Shown here one piece after another: positions 26,010-33,458 of a DNA stretch of 64,000 nt. How positions within the stretch are numbered: the stretch's first letter is position 1; every line of letters begins with the position of its first letter. Source of the stretch: Mycolicibacterium rufum (lineage in GTDB: Bacteria > Actinomycetota > Actinomycetes > Mycobacteriales > Mycobacteriaceae); assembly GCF_022374875.2 (NCBI RefSeq), contig NZ_CP092427.2:1550001-1614000 (forward strand), given 5' to 3'. The notes beneath the pieces were generated by a model. It made no database searches and was not told the DNA's origin. It saw only the letters and a list, made by a program, of their open reading frames with translations. The position numbers were made by a program, and so were the translations under genes.

Positions 26010-27353
26010 ATGCCGCCACTGCTGACCATCACCTACCACTTCTTCCTGCAGATCGTCGTGATCCTGGCGACCTACCGGCTGCTGTGGCCGCTGTTCCGCC
26101 GCCTCGGCCAGGTACAGGTGGTCGCCATCATGGTCGCCGGATTCCTGCTCGGCCCTTCGGTTCTCGGCTGGCTGTGGCCGCAGGCCCAGCACTGGCTGTT
26201 CCCGACGAAGCTGACCATCGGCGCCGAGACCATCACCCACCCGAACCTGGTCGCCATCTACGTCGTCGGCCAACTCGGGCTGGTGCTGTACATGTTCCTG
26301 GTCGGTTCGTCGTTCAAGCTCGACATCCTCGGTGCGCACACCCGCCAGGCCGGCGCGACGTCGGCCGCGGGCATCGGTGTGCCGCTGGTCCTGGGCGGCG
26401 TCCTGGGCTGGTGGATGGTCGACTCCGGCGGCTACTTCACCGACAAGGTCGCGCACTGGCAGGGCGGGCTGTTCGTGGCCGCAGCGGTGGCGATCACCGC
26501 CTTCCCGATGCTGGCGTGGATCGTCTACGACTCCGGGTTGCTCAACACCCGGCTCGGCACGATGTCGCTGTCGTGCGCCGCGGTCGACGACGCCTGCTCG
26601 TGGGTGCTGCTGGCCACCGTGGTGGCGACGGCGAAGGGCAGCCTGCTCGGCGCCGTCGTGGCCGTCGGCGGGGGTCTGCTCTACCTGCTGTTCATGGTGT
26701 ACCTCGGCCGGCCGCTGCTGGCGCGCCTCGAAACGTGGACCCCGCGCAGCGCCGACACCGAACGCACCGGCGGCCTGCCGATCGCGCAACTGAGCATCAT
26801 CCTGCTGGTCGTGCTGACCGCGAGCTGGTTCACCGACCTGGTCGGGATCTACTCGGTGTTCGGCGCGTTCGTGGCCGGGCTGGTGATGCCGCGCGGCGCG
26901 CTGCTGGACGCGGTCCGCGACCGGTTCGAACCGCTGACCGCCTACCTGCTGCTGCCGGGCTTCTTCATCTACTCGGGCCTGAACACCCAACTGACGCTGA
27001 TCCTGGACGGCTCCACGCTGGTGATGGCCGCCGTCGTGCTGGTGGTGTCGTTCGCCGCGAAATTCGGCGCCGTCGGGCTGGCGGCCCGCTGGCAGGGCAT
27101 GAGCTGGTACGAGGCCGGCTCGATGGGGGCGCTCGCCAACGCCCGCGGTCTGATGGAGCTGATCCTGCTCAACATCGGCCTGGAGGCCGGCCTGATCTCG
27201 GGCAAGCTGTACACGATCCTCGCCGTGATGACGATCATCACCACGTTCGTCGCGACACCGCTGCAGCGGCTCTTCGAGCGCCGCCTGCGACGCACCGGGG
27301 CGCGGTTCGGCCCCAGCGGTCTGCAACCGGACCGGGAGGCGTCGCAAGCGTAG
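26010..27353 (+). CDS. Cation:proton antiporter, CPA2/Kef type
   Basis: This 447-residue membrane protein has about 12-13 helices. It carries CPA2 features: LGPSVLGWLWP early, a membrane-embedded acidic pair in CAAVDDACSWVLLA (the ion-binding DD), VFGAFVAGLVMPR, and FFIYSGLNTQ. It lacks the cytosolic TrkA-N domain of full Kef channels. The gene sits one base after the ABC permease and so is part of the same operon. Its role there could be proton-driven efflux of the metabolite or ion balance during export; this is inference, as CPA2 proteins normally move Na+ or K+ against H+. Confidence 0.88.
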   Translation: MPPLLTITYHFFLQIVVILATYRLLWPLFRRLGQVQVVAIMVAGFLLGPSVLGWLWPQAQHWLFPTKLTIGAETITHPNLVAIYVVGQLGLVLYMFLVGSSFKLDILGAHTRQAGATSAAGIGVPLVLGGVLGWWMVDSGGYFTDKVAHWQGGLFVAAAVAITAFPMLAWIVYDSGLLNTRLGTMSLSCAAVDDACSWVLLATVVATAKGSLLGAVVAVGGGLLYLLFMVYLGRPLLARLETWTPRSADTERTGGLPIAQLSIILLVVLTASWFTDLVGIYSVFGAFVAGLVMPRGALLDAVRDRFEPLTAYLLLPGFFIYSGLNTQLTLILDGSTLVMAAVVLVVSFAAKFGAVGLAARWQGMSWYEAGSMGALANARGLMELILLNIGLEAGLISGKLYTILAVMTIITTFVATPLQRLFERRLRRTGARFGPSGLQPDREASQA

Positions 27354-27403
27354 GCGGCGAGCCTGCCGTCGACGGCTGTGCGACATGTGTCAGTATCGAT
27401 TTC

Positions 27404-28054
27404 ATGTCGGGACCACGCCGGCGCCTGTCCCCCGACGCGCGCCGCACCGAATTGCTCGCACTCGGCGCGGAGGTGTTCGGCCAGCGGCCCTATGACGAGG
27501 TCCGCATCGACGAGATCGCTGAGCGGGCAGGCGTTTCCCGTGCCTTGATGTACCACTACTTCCCGGACAAGCGCGCCTTCTTCGCCGCCGTCGTACGCGC
27601 CGAGGGCGAGCGTCTGTTCGAGGCGACGAACACGGCACCCCTGCCGGGGCAGACGCTGTTCGGGCAGGTGCGCGCCGGGGTGCTGGCCTATCTGCGCTAC
27701 GACGAGGAGTATCCGCACCGCGCGTGGGCCGCCTCGACGGGTATCGGCCGCACCGACCCGGTGCTGCGCGGCATCGAGGACTCCGACAACGACCGGCAGG
27801 CCGACCGCATCCTCGGCCGGATGACCGCGTTCGTGGGCGAACCGATGGACGAGAAGGTCGAGCGAGACCTGCGGGCGACGGTCTACGGGTGGCTGGCGTT
27901 CACGTTCGAGATGTGCCGGCAGCGATTGATGGACCCGTCACTGGACGTCGACTTCATCGCCGACCTCTGCGCGCACACGCTGATGGACGGCGTCGGACGG
28001 GTGCCGGGCATTCCTGCGGTGCTCGCCGACGCGGTCACCGCGCCGCAGCGCTGA
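27404..28054 (+). CDS. TetR family regulator of the PKS cluster
   Basis: This 216-residue protein has a TetR HTH at residues 9-55 (RRTELLALGAEVFGQRPYDEVRIDEIAERAGVSRALMYHYFPDKRAFF) and a ligand domain with YDEEYPHRAWAAST. It follows the antiporter by 50 bases on the same strand, so it can be co-transcribed with the cluster and is the natural candidate for feedback control by its product. A weak dyad (TG-N2-ACATGT-N2-CA, 27379-27392) lies before its ATG but is not convincing as an operator. Confidence 0.88.
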   Translation: MSGPRRRLSPDARRTELLALGAEVFGQRPYDEVRIDEIAERAGVSRALMYHYFPDKRAFFAAVVRAEGERLFEATNTAPLPGQTLFGQVRAGVLAYLRYDEEYPHRAWAASTGIGRTDPVLRGIEDSDNDRQADRILGRMTAFVGEPMDEKVERDLRATVYGWLAFTFEMCRQRLMDPSLDVDFIADLCAHTLMDGVGRVPGIPAVLADAVTAPQR

Positions 28055-28073
28055 GGGTTGGGCCCTCGCGGGG

Positions 28074-29255
28074 TCAGCTGTCCGCAGACGATGAGGCGGA
28101 AGCGCTGGCAGCCCGGCGCTCGTGTCGGAACTGCGGACCGCGGCGCTCGGCGTCGCGACCGCCCCGCCACCGAGGCGTGTGCGCTGCTCCGTCGCCGGCC
28201 GCCGACGGCTTTTCGGCGCCTTCGGCGGCACCGCCCGATTGCTGGCTGTCGCCGGTCGCGTCGGCCGAGCGGGTGTCGCCCTGCGAGGCATCGTCCGCCT
28301 TCTCCGGTTCAGGGATCGGCAGGTCAGAATCCGTGGGTGCGATGCCGTCGTTGCGCGAATCTACCGGCGCAGCAGCACCTTCCACCTCACCGTCGGGTGT
28401 CGCGTCGGTGTCGGGAGCAGCAGGCTGGTGGACGATGCGCTCGAGCAATCGTGGCCGCACCGTGTTGTGTGGCGCACCGGGCCGCACCGGGAGGGAATGG
28501 GCAAGAGCCAGGAGTGCGTCCCGCACAGGGTGCGGCCGTACGGCCGACGGAGCGGCCGGTTCGTCGACCGTGCCCGTGATGCCGTCCTGCGCAGGGTCCG
28601 TCGTCTGCTCAGCGGTGAGAGGGAGGGGTGGTAGCGGCGGAAGCCAGAAGTTCCACTCATCCCTACCCAGTTGAACCAGGGCGTCCCAGCTGTCCCGCGC
28701 GACGTTGGCCAGGCCCTCCCCAAAAGGAAGCGGACCCCACAGCCAGTTCGCCGAATTGACCACGAGACTCTCGACGATGCGCTCGCCGAAGTTGTAGAAG
28801 ATCATGATCTGCGGGGCCAGCCAACCGACCCAGGGCACCCACCCCACCGCATAGGTCGCCAACTCGAATCCGTAACGCACCCAGGGCTCGATGGCGTGGT
28901 AGGTGTTGATGATCGCGTCTTCGAATTCGAAGGCGGTCACCACCGGCGGCGGGATAGTGGGTGGGGGCGGGAACGTCGGCCGGCTCGCACTCGGCGCAGG
29001 AGTGGCCGGATTCAGCCGCCGCGGCGGGACGACCGCGCGGGGACTCAGCTCCTGAAGCTGTTGGAGCTGCTGTCGCACGGCCAGGGGAAGGTATGCGGCG
29101 GTGAGGTCGACCGCAGGCACAGTTCGCGGTGCCGGTGGGTCAGACTGCGGAATGATCGTGATCGTACCGACGATGGCCGCCGCAACGCCGAAGGTCGTCA
29201 ACGTCCTGCCGGCGCTTGCCATCCGAGCTCGCGCGTTCTTTTTCGATGGCTTCAT
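28074..29255 (-). CDS. Mycobacterial exported protein with conserved Trp-rich central domain
   Basis: This 393-residue protein has a basic N-terminus and a signal-type hydrophobic segment (LTTFGVAAAIVGTITII, residues 18-34). A proline-rich linker follows (PTFPPPPTIPPPVV near 95-105). The central domain (AIEPWVRYGFELATYAVGWVP onward, through PQIMIFYNFGE) belongs to a family I know from several mycobacterial hypothetical proteins, some fused to PE/PPE-like N-termini. The C-terminal third is an Asp/Ala/Glu-rich low-complexity tail ending with basic residues and SASASSSADS. No enzymatic motif is visible. Envelope or surface location is inferred. Confidence 0.65.
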   Translation of the reverse strand: MKPSKKNARARMASAGRTLTTFGVAAAIVGTITIIPQSDPPAPRTVPAVDLTAAYLPLAVRQQLQQLQELSPRAVVPPRRLNPATPAPSASRPTFPPPPTIPPPVVTAFEFEDAIINTYHAIEPWVRYGFELATYAVGWVPWVGWLAPQIMIFYNFGERIVESLVVNSANWLWGPLPFGEGLANVARDSWDALVQLGRDEWNFWLPPLPPLPLTAEQTTDPAQDGITGTVDEPAAPSAVRPHPVRDALLALAHSLPVRPGAPHNTVRPRLLERIVHQPAAPDTDATPDGEVEGAAAPVDSRNDGIAPTDSDLPIPEPEKADDASQGDTRSADATGDSQQSGGAAEGAEKPSAAGDGAAHTPRWRGGRDAERRGPQFRHERRAASASASSSADS

Positions 29256-29359
29256 GCCGAACCACCCTCGTTCATCGGAACACTGCTTCCCCGACAGCAG
29301 ATTCTAGTCCGGTGCGCGTTCGAGGGAAGGCGAAACACGACAGTCGACGGGGCTCAGAC

Positions 29360-29830
29360 TCAGTCGTCCGCGGGGGTCTGACGCCGGTGGAGGAGGGTTT
29401 GCCAGTGAACCTGAATGACGGCGAAGAGGAACGCGGTGCTGATGCCGAACAGAAGGCCACCGTTGACGGCTTCGAGCGCGCTGAGCATCGGCCACCCCGA
29501 TGCGCGCGGCGTTGCCAGCGTCTCGGACGTCGTCATCGCCGCCAGCGAGTAGGTGGACGCGTCGGTGAACGAATCGAAGATGCCGAGCCACCGGTAGGCC
29601 ACCGCCCAGATGACGCCCTCGACTCCGTGGAGGGCCGCCAGCAGCACGGCGATGGTTCCTATCCGGATGATCACGACCGGGATCGCCTGTCGCCGAGTCG
29701 GTGCCGACGTGCTCGATCGGCCGGCCACCCTCTTCTCGAGTGCGAGCGCCATCCCGACCACCGCCGAGGTGTGGATGGCTATCGTCAGCACGATGAGCGA
29801 CAGCCCCAGGCTCCAACTCGCCAAGTCCAC
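29360..29830 (-). CDS. Two-TM ion-channel-like membrane protein lacking the K+ selectivity filter
   Basis: This 156-residue membrane protein has helices at about 5-28, 50-75 and 120-142. The region FTDASTYSLAAMTTSETLATPR, followed by LEAVNGGLLFGISTAFLFAVIQVHW, matches the pore-helix and inner-helix arrangement of prokaryotic K+ channels. Those channels read YFS-x-x-(T/S)-x-TTLGYGD; here the T-x-GYG filter is replaced by TTSETLA. It is therefore probably not a K+-selective pore, although the fold may persist. The start is a GTG at 29828-29830 with a poor ribosome-binding site. It is divergent from the DUF4239 gene at 29960. Confidence 0.65.
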   Translation of the reverse strand: MDLASWSLGLSLIVLTIAIHTSAVVGMALALEKRVAGRSSTSAPTRRQAIPVVIIRIGTIAVLLAALHGVEGVIWAVAYRWLGIFDSFTDASTYSLAAMTTSETLATPRASGWPMLSALEAVNGGLLFGISTAFLFAVIQVHWQTLLHRRQTPADD

Positions 29831-29959
29831 GTGTTCTGCCTACCACGCATCAGTGCCCTGGTAGACCCATTCGATGTCGTCCAGGAAGTCGATAATCTCG
29901 GCCGCGGGCGGGTAACCAAACAGACGTCGGTCCCACTGGCAACGACGTGAGGGGTGGTC

Positions 29960-30751
29960 ATGGGCGGATTCGGCCTGGCGGGTCTTTGGATGCTGCTGGC
30001 AGGCTCCCTCGTCGCATCGGTGCTGATTGCGACCGCTGCCATCGTGCTCGCCGATCGCACGCTCCCCAAAACACCGGGCGAAGGGCATAATTCGGCGCTC
30101 TCCCCCTTCCTGACCTGTGTGAGTTTGGTCTACGGCGCCCTGCTGGGCTTCACCATCGTTGTCGCGTGGGAGCAGTTCTCGTCGGCAGAAACCAACGTCT
30201 CCAACGAGGCGTCCACCATCGTGACCATGTACCGGCAGACCGTCGGTATGCCGCTGTCCGAACAGACGCAGATGCGTACGCTCCTCCGCAAGTATGCACA
30301 TGCTGTCGAGGGACCCGAATGGGAGAACTCGCTGCGCTCGGGCACGGGAACCGAGACCGCGCGCGACGCGCTCAATGAGATGTACGCGGTTCTCGGAAGC
30401 CAGAATTCCAGTGTCGCAGACAATCCGATCACACAGAAGTTCCTGGATCAACTGACCACGTTGGCGTCACAGCGCAATCAGCGGATCCTCGATGCCACAC
30501 CCCGGATTCCGGGGTTGCTGTGGAGCGGCCTTCTGTTCGGCGGTGTCGTCCTGCTGGGGATCGGCGGCTTTATGCGGCTCGGCAGTGCACGTGCGCACCT
30601 GTGCCTGCTGGGTGCGATCGCAATCCTGTTGGGTTTGCTGCTCTTCGTCGTGTTCTGGCTGGATCACCCGTTCGGCAACGAATTGGGCGTCACGTCAGCA
30701 CCTTTCGAGCAATCGTTGACCGTGTTCGATTCCATTGATCGCGGCACCTAG
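29960..30751 (+). CDS. DUF4239 / bestrophin-like membrane protein
   Basis: This protein of about 263 residues has two N-terminal helices (residues 5-30 and 45-70). A conserved soluble stretch, FTIVVAWEQFSSAETNVSNEASTIVTMYRQT, is the hallmark of DUF4239, also called bestrophin-like. Two C-terminal helices lie at about 180-200 and 210-232, followed by WLDHPFGNELGVTSAPFEQSL. The family is common in actinobacteria and cyanobacteria; anion-channel function is only suggested by distant similarity. The ATG at 29960 follows GAGGGG at a workable distance, and a GTG six bases upstream is an alternative. The stop lies six bases from the end of the convergent repeat-protein gene. Confidence 0.8.
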   Translation: MGGFGLAGLWMLLAGSLVASVLIATAAIVLADRTLPKTPGEGHNSALSPFLTCVSLVYGALLGFTIVVAWEQFSSAETNVSNEASTIVTMYRQTVGMPLSEQTQMRTLLRKYAHAVEGPEWENSLRSGTGTETARDALNEMYAVLGSQNSSVADNPITQKFLDQLTTLASQRNQRILDATPRIPGLLWSGLLFGGVVLLGIGGFMRLGSARAHLCLLGAIAILLGLLLFVVFWLDHPFGNELGVTSAPFEQSLTVFDSIDRGT

Positions 30752-30757
30752 GTTGAA

Positions 30758-32014
30758 TCACTCCCCCGCGTCGCTGGATGTCGCGCTCCGCCGAGCCCGT
30801 CTCTCCTCGTTGCGATGCTTCTTTCCCAGCCTCTCGGCCGCGGGCTTCCTCGTCGGCTTGTCGGTATTCGCCTGGGCGGTCTTCTCCGCGTCGCCGCGCT
30901 GACGCACGGTCAAGTTGCCGCCGATGCGAATATTGTTGATCGCGATGCCGGGACCTGATTTCGTCACGGTTCGACCATCTTGAAAGACGGTGCCGGCCAG
31001 AGCGAACGGACCTGGACCCGCCTTCACCGTGTTGTCCGAACCCAGGACGTTGAAGCCCGCGTTGAAACTCCCGGGGCCGCCGGCGCTCACGTCGTTGCCG
31101 CCTCCGCCGACGTTGTAGACGAAGTTGAAGCGGCTGTTGGCACCACCGGCGGACAACTGATTGTCGCTACCGCCGGCATTCCGTGCCCTGTTGAAGAGTC
31201 CACCCGACACATTGACCTGGTTGCCGGTGCCGACGATGTTGCTCGCCAAGTTGCGGTTGCCGCCGACGATCGTCAGCTCGTTGGTGTCTCCGAATCGATT
31301 CCGCGCGAAATTCGCGTAACCGCCAGTGATGGTGACCGGATTGTCGTTGCCGAAGAAGTTCTTCGCGAGGTTTCCGGTTCCGCCCGTCTGAATGACCTGG
31401 TTGCCGCTACCGAAGGCGTTCTGGGCAGCGTTGCCGTAGCCGCCTGTCGTCGAAACCTCGTTGTTGTTTCCGAAGATGCTGCGGGAGTGGTTGAATCGGC
31501 TGCCCTGTGTCGTGATGACGTTCCCGGTGCCACCGTAGTTGCCGGCCCGGTTCCATAAGCCGCCGGCTTGCACGGTGACGTCGTTGTCGTTGCCGAACCA
31601 GTTGCTCGCAAGCGTCAGGACAGACCCGGATCCTCCTGCCACCACGGTGTTTGCATTGCCTCCGATGCTCAGGCCGAGCCCGAGGAAGCCGTGGGCGGCG
31701 GCGCTCGAACTCTCACCCACGGCACTGGCCAGTGTGAAGGAGTCGGTGGTGGTGGCGGAGGCGCCGTTGCCGATGGCGAACGAAGCGCCGAAGAAGCCGT
31801 CCGCGTGGGCCTCGGCTCCCTGGCCGAGCGCAAAGGCGACCCCGAACAGTGTGCTGCTACAGCTCGCGCTGTTACCGATGCCGAACGCCGACAGACACGT
31901 GGCCTCGGCCGGAGGGGCCGACCACAGACCGGCGCTCGCCAGGAATCCACCCGAAACGGCGGCAGCGAGCAGCGCGGCGAGTCCTTGCGGCTGCGATCTA
32001 CGAACAGTGGCCAC
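30758..32014 (-). CDS. Secreted protein with tandem 20-residue Asn/Gly repeats
   Basis: This 418-residue protein has a signal-peptide-like N-terminus (hydrophobic residues 11-36, then a likely cleavage near AEA-T). Residues 40-135 are Gly/Ala/Ser-rich. About seven consecutive repeats of exactly 20 residues follow, plus looser copies on either side. The pattern is G-x-x-N-x-A-x-N-x-F-G-x-x-N-x-V-x-x-x-G, for example GYGNAAQNAFGSGNQVIQTG. Regular Asn ladders with an alternating aliphatic residue suggest a beta-solenoid. The C-terminal 50 residues are strongly basic. The function is unknown. The GTG start has GAGGA at a good distance. It resembles in style, but is not, a PE-PGRS or MPTR protein. 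Confidence 0.75.
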   Translation of the reverse strand: MATVRRSQPQGLAALLAAAVSGGFLASAGLWSAPPAEATCLSAFGIGNSASCSSTLFGVAFALGQGAEAHADGFFGASFAIGNGASATTTDSFTLASAVGESSSAAAHGFLGLGLSIGGNANTVVAGGSGSVLTLASNWFGNDNDVTVQAGGLWNRAGNYGGTGNVITTQGSRFNHSRSIFGNNNEVSTTGGYGNAAQNAFGSGNQVIQTGGTGNLAKNFFGNDNPVTITGGYANFARNRFGDTNELTIVGGNRNLASNIVGTGNQVNVSGGLFNRARNAGGSDNQLSAGGANSRFNFVYNVGGGGNDVSAGGPGSFNAGFNVLGSDNTVKAGPGPFALAGTVFQDGRTVTKSGPGIAINNIRIGGNLTVRQRGDAEKTAQANTDKPTRKPAAERLGKKHRNEERRARRSATSSDAGE

Positions 32015-32046
32015 GTCACGTCCTCAGTTCTCGTCGTGCGATGCCG

Positions 32047-32394
32047 TCACCCGCAGCGGTTGCGGAAGTCGACCGCGGGCTGCCGGATGCCCTGCAGCTC
32101 CGCCTGCACCTGGGGGTTGGCGTTGGCGTAGTCGTTCAGCGCCGCCTGACGGTCCTCCTTCGGCACGTCCTTGAGCGACGTGAAGAAGTCGTTGACCTGA
32201 GGGTGGGTGAACAGGTAGGCCGATGTCGCGGCGGTGATCCCCGACATGATTCCGGCGAGATCTGCTGCCGTGCAATTCGGCTGCGCCTGCGCGGGTACAC
32301 CGCTACCGGCCATCACGGCAGCGACACCGAGCGCCCCCGCCACCAGTCGTCGCGTGGTGATGAATGGACGCGTGGTGATGAATGGAAAGGCCAC
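32047..32394 (-). CDS. Exported hemophore-like heme-binding protein (Rv0203-like family)
   Basis: This protein of about 115 residues has a signal peptide (RRLVAGALGVAAVMAGSGVPAQA) and a mature domain of about 75 residues: NCTAADLAGIMSGITAATSAYLFTHPQVNDFF, later ending VDFRNRCG. The first and last cysteines should form a disulphide, as in the small four-helix mycobacterial hemophore family. I prefer the GTG at 32392-32394 because GAGGAG lies six bases before it. An upstream in-frame ATG at 32427 overlaps the previous stop (ATGA) and is a serious alternative. The signal peptide contains a duplicated FITTRP/FITTRR hexapeptide. Heme binding is inferred from family only. Confidence 0.75.
   Translation of the reverse strand: MAFPFITTRPFITTRRLVAGALGVAAVMAGSGVPAQAQPNCTAADLAGIMSGITAATSAYLFTHPQVNDFFTSLKDVPKEDRQAALNDYANANPQVQAELQGIRQPAVDFRNRCG
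32351..32386. repeat. 18-bp perfect tandem duplication in the hemophore signal region
   Basis: CGCGTGGTGATGAATGGA occurs twice back to back (32351-32368 and 32369-32386). It keeps the frame and adds six residues (FITTR plus P or R) to the N-region of the exported protein, a recent slippage-type event. Confidence 0.9.
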
Positions 32395-32423
32395 TGTCTT
32401 CTCCTCGATCGTGTGTGATGTCG

Positions 32424-32750
32424 TCATCGCCGTCCGCCACGGCCACCGCCGCCGCCACCGCCGCCCGGGCGGTTCCCGGGTCGACCCGGGGCCCCGATGC
32501 CGACGCCCGGGTCCCAGTCCATGTTGATGTCCCACGTGACACCGTCGTTGCAGTACCAGTCGTAACTGCACGGATACGGCACGTACGGACCCGATCCCCC
32601 GGCTCCGGCACCGTTGTCCGCGCCGCGCACCTCACCCTGCGAACACACCGTGGTGCCGCCCGAGCTCACACAATCGGCGTGCGCCGTGGGTGGGGCCTCC
32701 AGCGCCGCGCACACCAGAGCGGACGCAACGATGATGTACGCCAGCCGCAT
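32424..32750 (-). CDS. Small secreted cysteine protein, paralogue 1
   Basis: This 108-residue protein has a signal peptide (RLAYIIVASALVCAALEAPPTAHA, cleavage before DCVSS). The mature part carries CVSSGGTTVC, then GSGPYVPYPCSYDWYC and DGVTWDINMDWD, and ends with a Gly/Arg tail. Four cysteines suggest two disulphides. Its neighbour at 32892-33224 has the same plan (GSGPSVPYPCDLDWYC, DGSTWDLGLDID, GGGG tail), so the two are tandem paralogues. The family occurs in mycobacteria; I know of no function. The ATG at 32748-32750 has GAGGGGAG upstream. A shared promoter box lies 77-97 bases upstream. Confidence 0.8.
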   Translation of the reverse strand: MRLAYIIVASALVCAALEAPPTAHADCVSSGGTTVCSQGEVRGADNGAGAGGSGPYVPYPCSYDWYCNDGVTWDINMDWDPGVGIGAPGRPGNRPGGGGGGGGRGGRR

Positions 32751-32800
32751 CGGTGGACTCCCCTCGTGTACGCACAGGCCGAAATGGCCGCGCCGATTCG

Positions 32801-32847
32801 AGCCTAGGAACGTGCTCACCGACGGGCATCCCCCACAACGGGTGAAA
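32801..32847 (-). promoter_or_regulatory. Shared promoter box, copy upstream of paralogue 1
   Basis: A 21-bp box (32827-32847, core CCCGTTGTGG on the minus strand) is identical to the one at 33315-33335. In both cases exactly 20 bases separate it from a TANNNT hexamer (here TAGGCT, 32806-32801) in the minus direction. Box plus fixed spacing suggests an activator site just upstream of, or covering, the -35. Confidence 0.6.
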
Positions 32848-32891
32848 CCGTGCCCTCGACAAGCATTTCGCGGGGTCGAGGAGCGGCGGCG

Positions 32892-33224
32892 TCAACGCCT
32901 GCCGCCGATACCGCCACCACCACCACCGCCGGGTGTTCCCGGCCGACCCCGGTCCGGGCGGGGCAAGGAGTTGTCGGGTCTCGGCGGGGGCGGAACATCG
33001 ATGTCGAGCCCGAGATCCCAGGTGGAGCCGTCGTAGCAGTACCAGTCCAGGTCACACGGATAGGGCACCGAGGGCCCCGAGCCCGCCTCGCTCCCGCTGT
33101 CGCACACCGAGATTCCGTTGGTCTTGACACAACCGGCCGAAGCGTTCGGTGCCGAGGCCATCGGGACGACGACCAGCCCCGCGGCGACCAGAACGGGCGC
33201 GGCCATCGAGGACAGAGCGCGCAT
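32892..33224 (-). CDS. Small secreted cysteine protein, paralogue 2
   Basis: This protein of about 110 residues has a signal peptide (RALSSMAAPVLVAAGLVVVPMASAPNASA) and mature residues GCVKTNGISVC, GSGPSVPYPCDLDWYC and DGSTWDLGLDID. A Pro/Arg/Gly-rich tail ends GGGGGGGIGGRR. It shares its cysteine pattern and the VPYPC-x3-DWYC-x-DG-x-TWD core with the downstream gene at 32424-32750. The ATG at 33222-33224 has AGGGGG at a good distance; a GTG two codons earlier is less likely. It is the first gene downstream of the LuxR regulator on the same strand, with a box-type promoter of its own. Confidence 0.8.
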   Translation of the reverse strand: MRALSSMAAPVLVAAGLVVVPMASAPNASAGCVKTNGISVCDSGSEAGSGPSVPYPCDLDWYCYDGSTWDLGLDIDVPPPPRPDNSLPRPDRGRPGTPGGGGGGGIGGRR

Positions 33225-33288
33225 TCTCACCCCCTTCGTCGGGGATCCCCACCGGTGGCCGGACAGCCATCAGCGTCACTGTCTTCCG

Positions 33289-33335
33289 ACGGTAGGAGGC
33301 GCTGTCACCGCGATCATCCCCCACAACGGGTGAAA
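33289..33335 (-). promoter_or_regulatory. Shared promoter box, copy upstream of paralogue 2
   Basis: The 21-bp box at 33315-33335 is identical to 32827-32847, and 20 bases later TACCGT (33294-33289) provides a -10. GGTGA occurs at the same offset in both spacers. The rest of the 33225-33458 gap shows no further gene. Confidence 0.6.
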
Positions 33336-33458
33336 GAAGCGATCGCGCCAAAACGGCGCCCACCTGGATCATCGGCGGAGTAATCTGCCAATCGCCTGGG
33401 GTCAGCGCAGCGCCGGCCTTCCCTTGCGCCGCACGCTGCTGCTGACCCCAGGCCTCGC

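Noticed and set aside
27379..27392. Dyad before the cluster TetR gene as its operator
   Set aside because: Only ACATGT and the outer TG/CA pair are symmetrical; this is too weak to list as a site.
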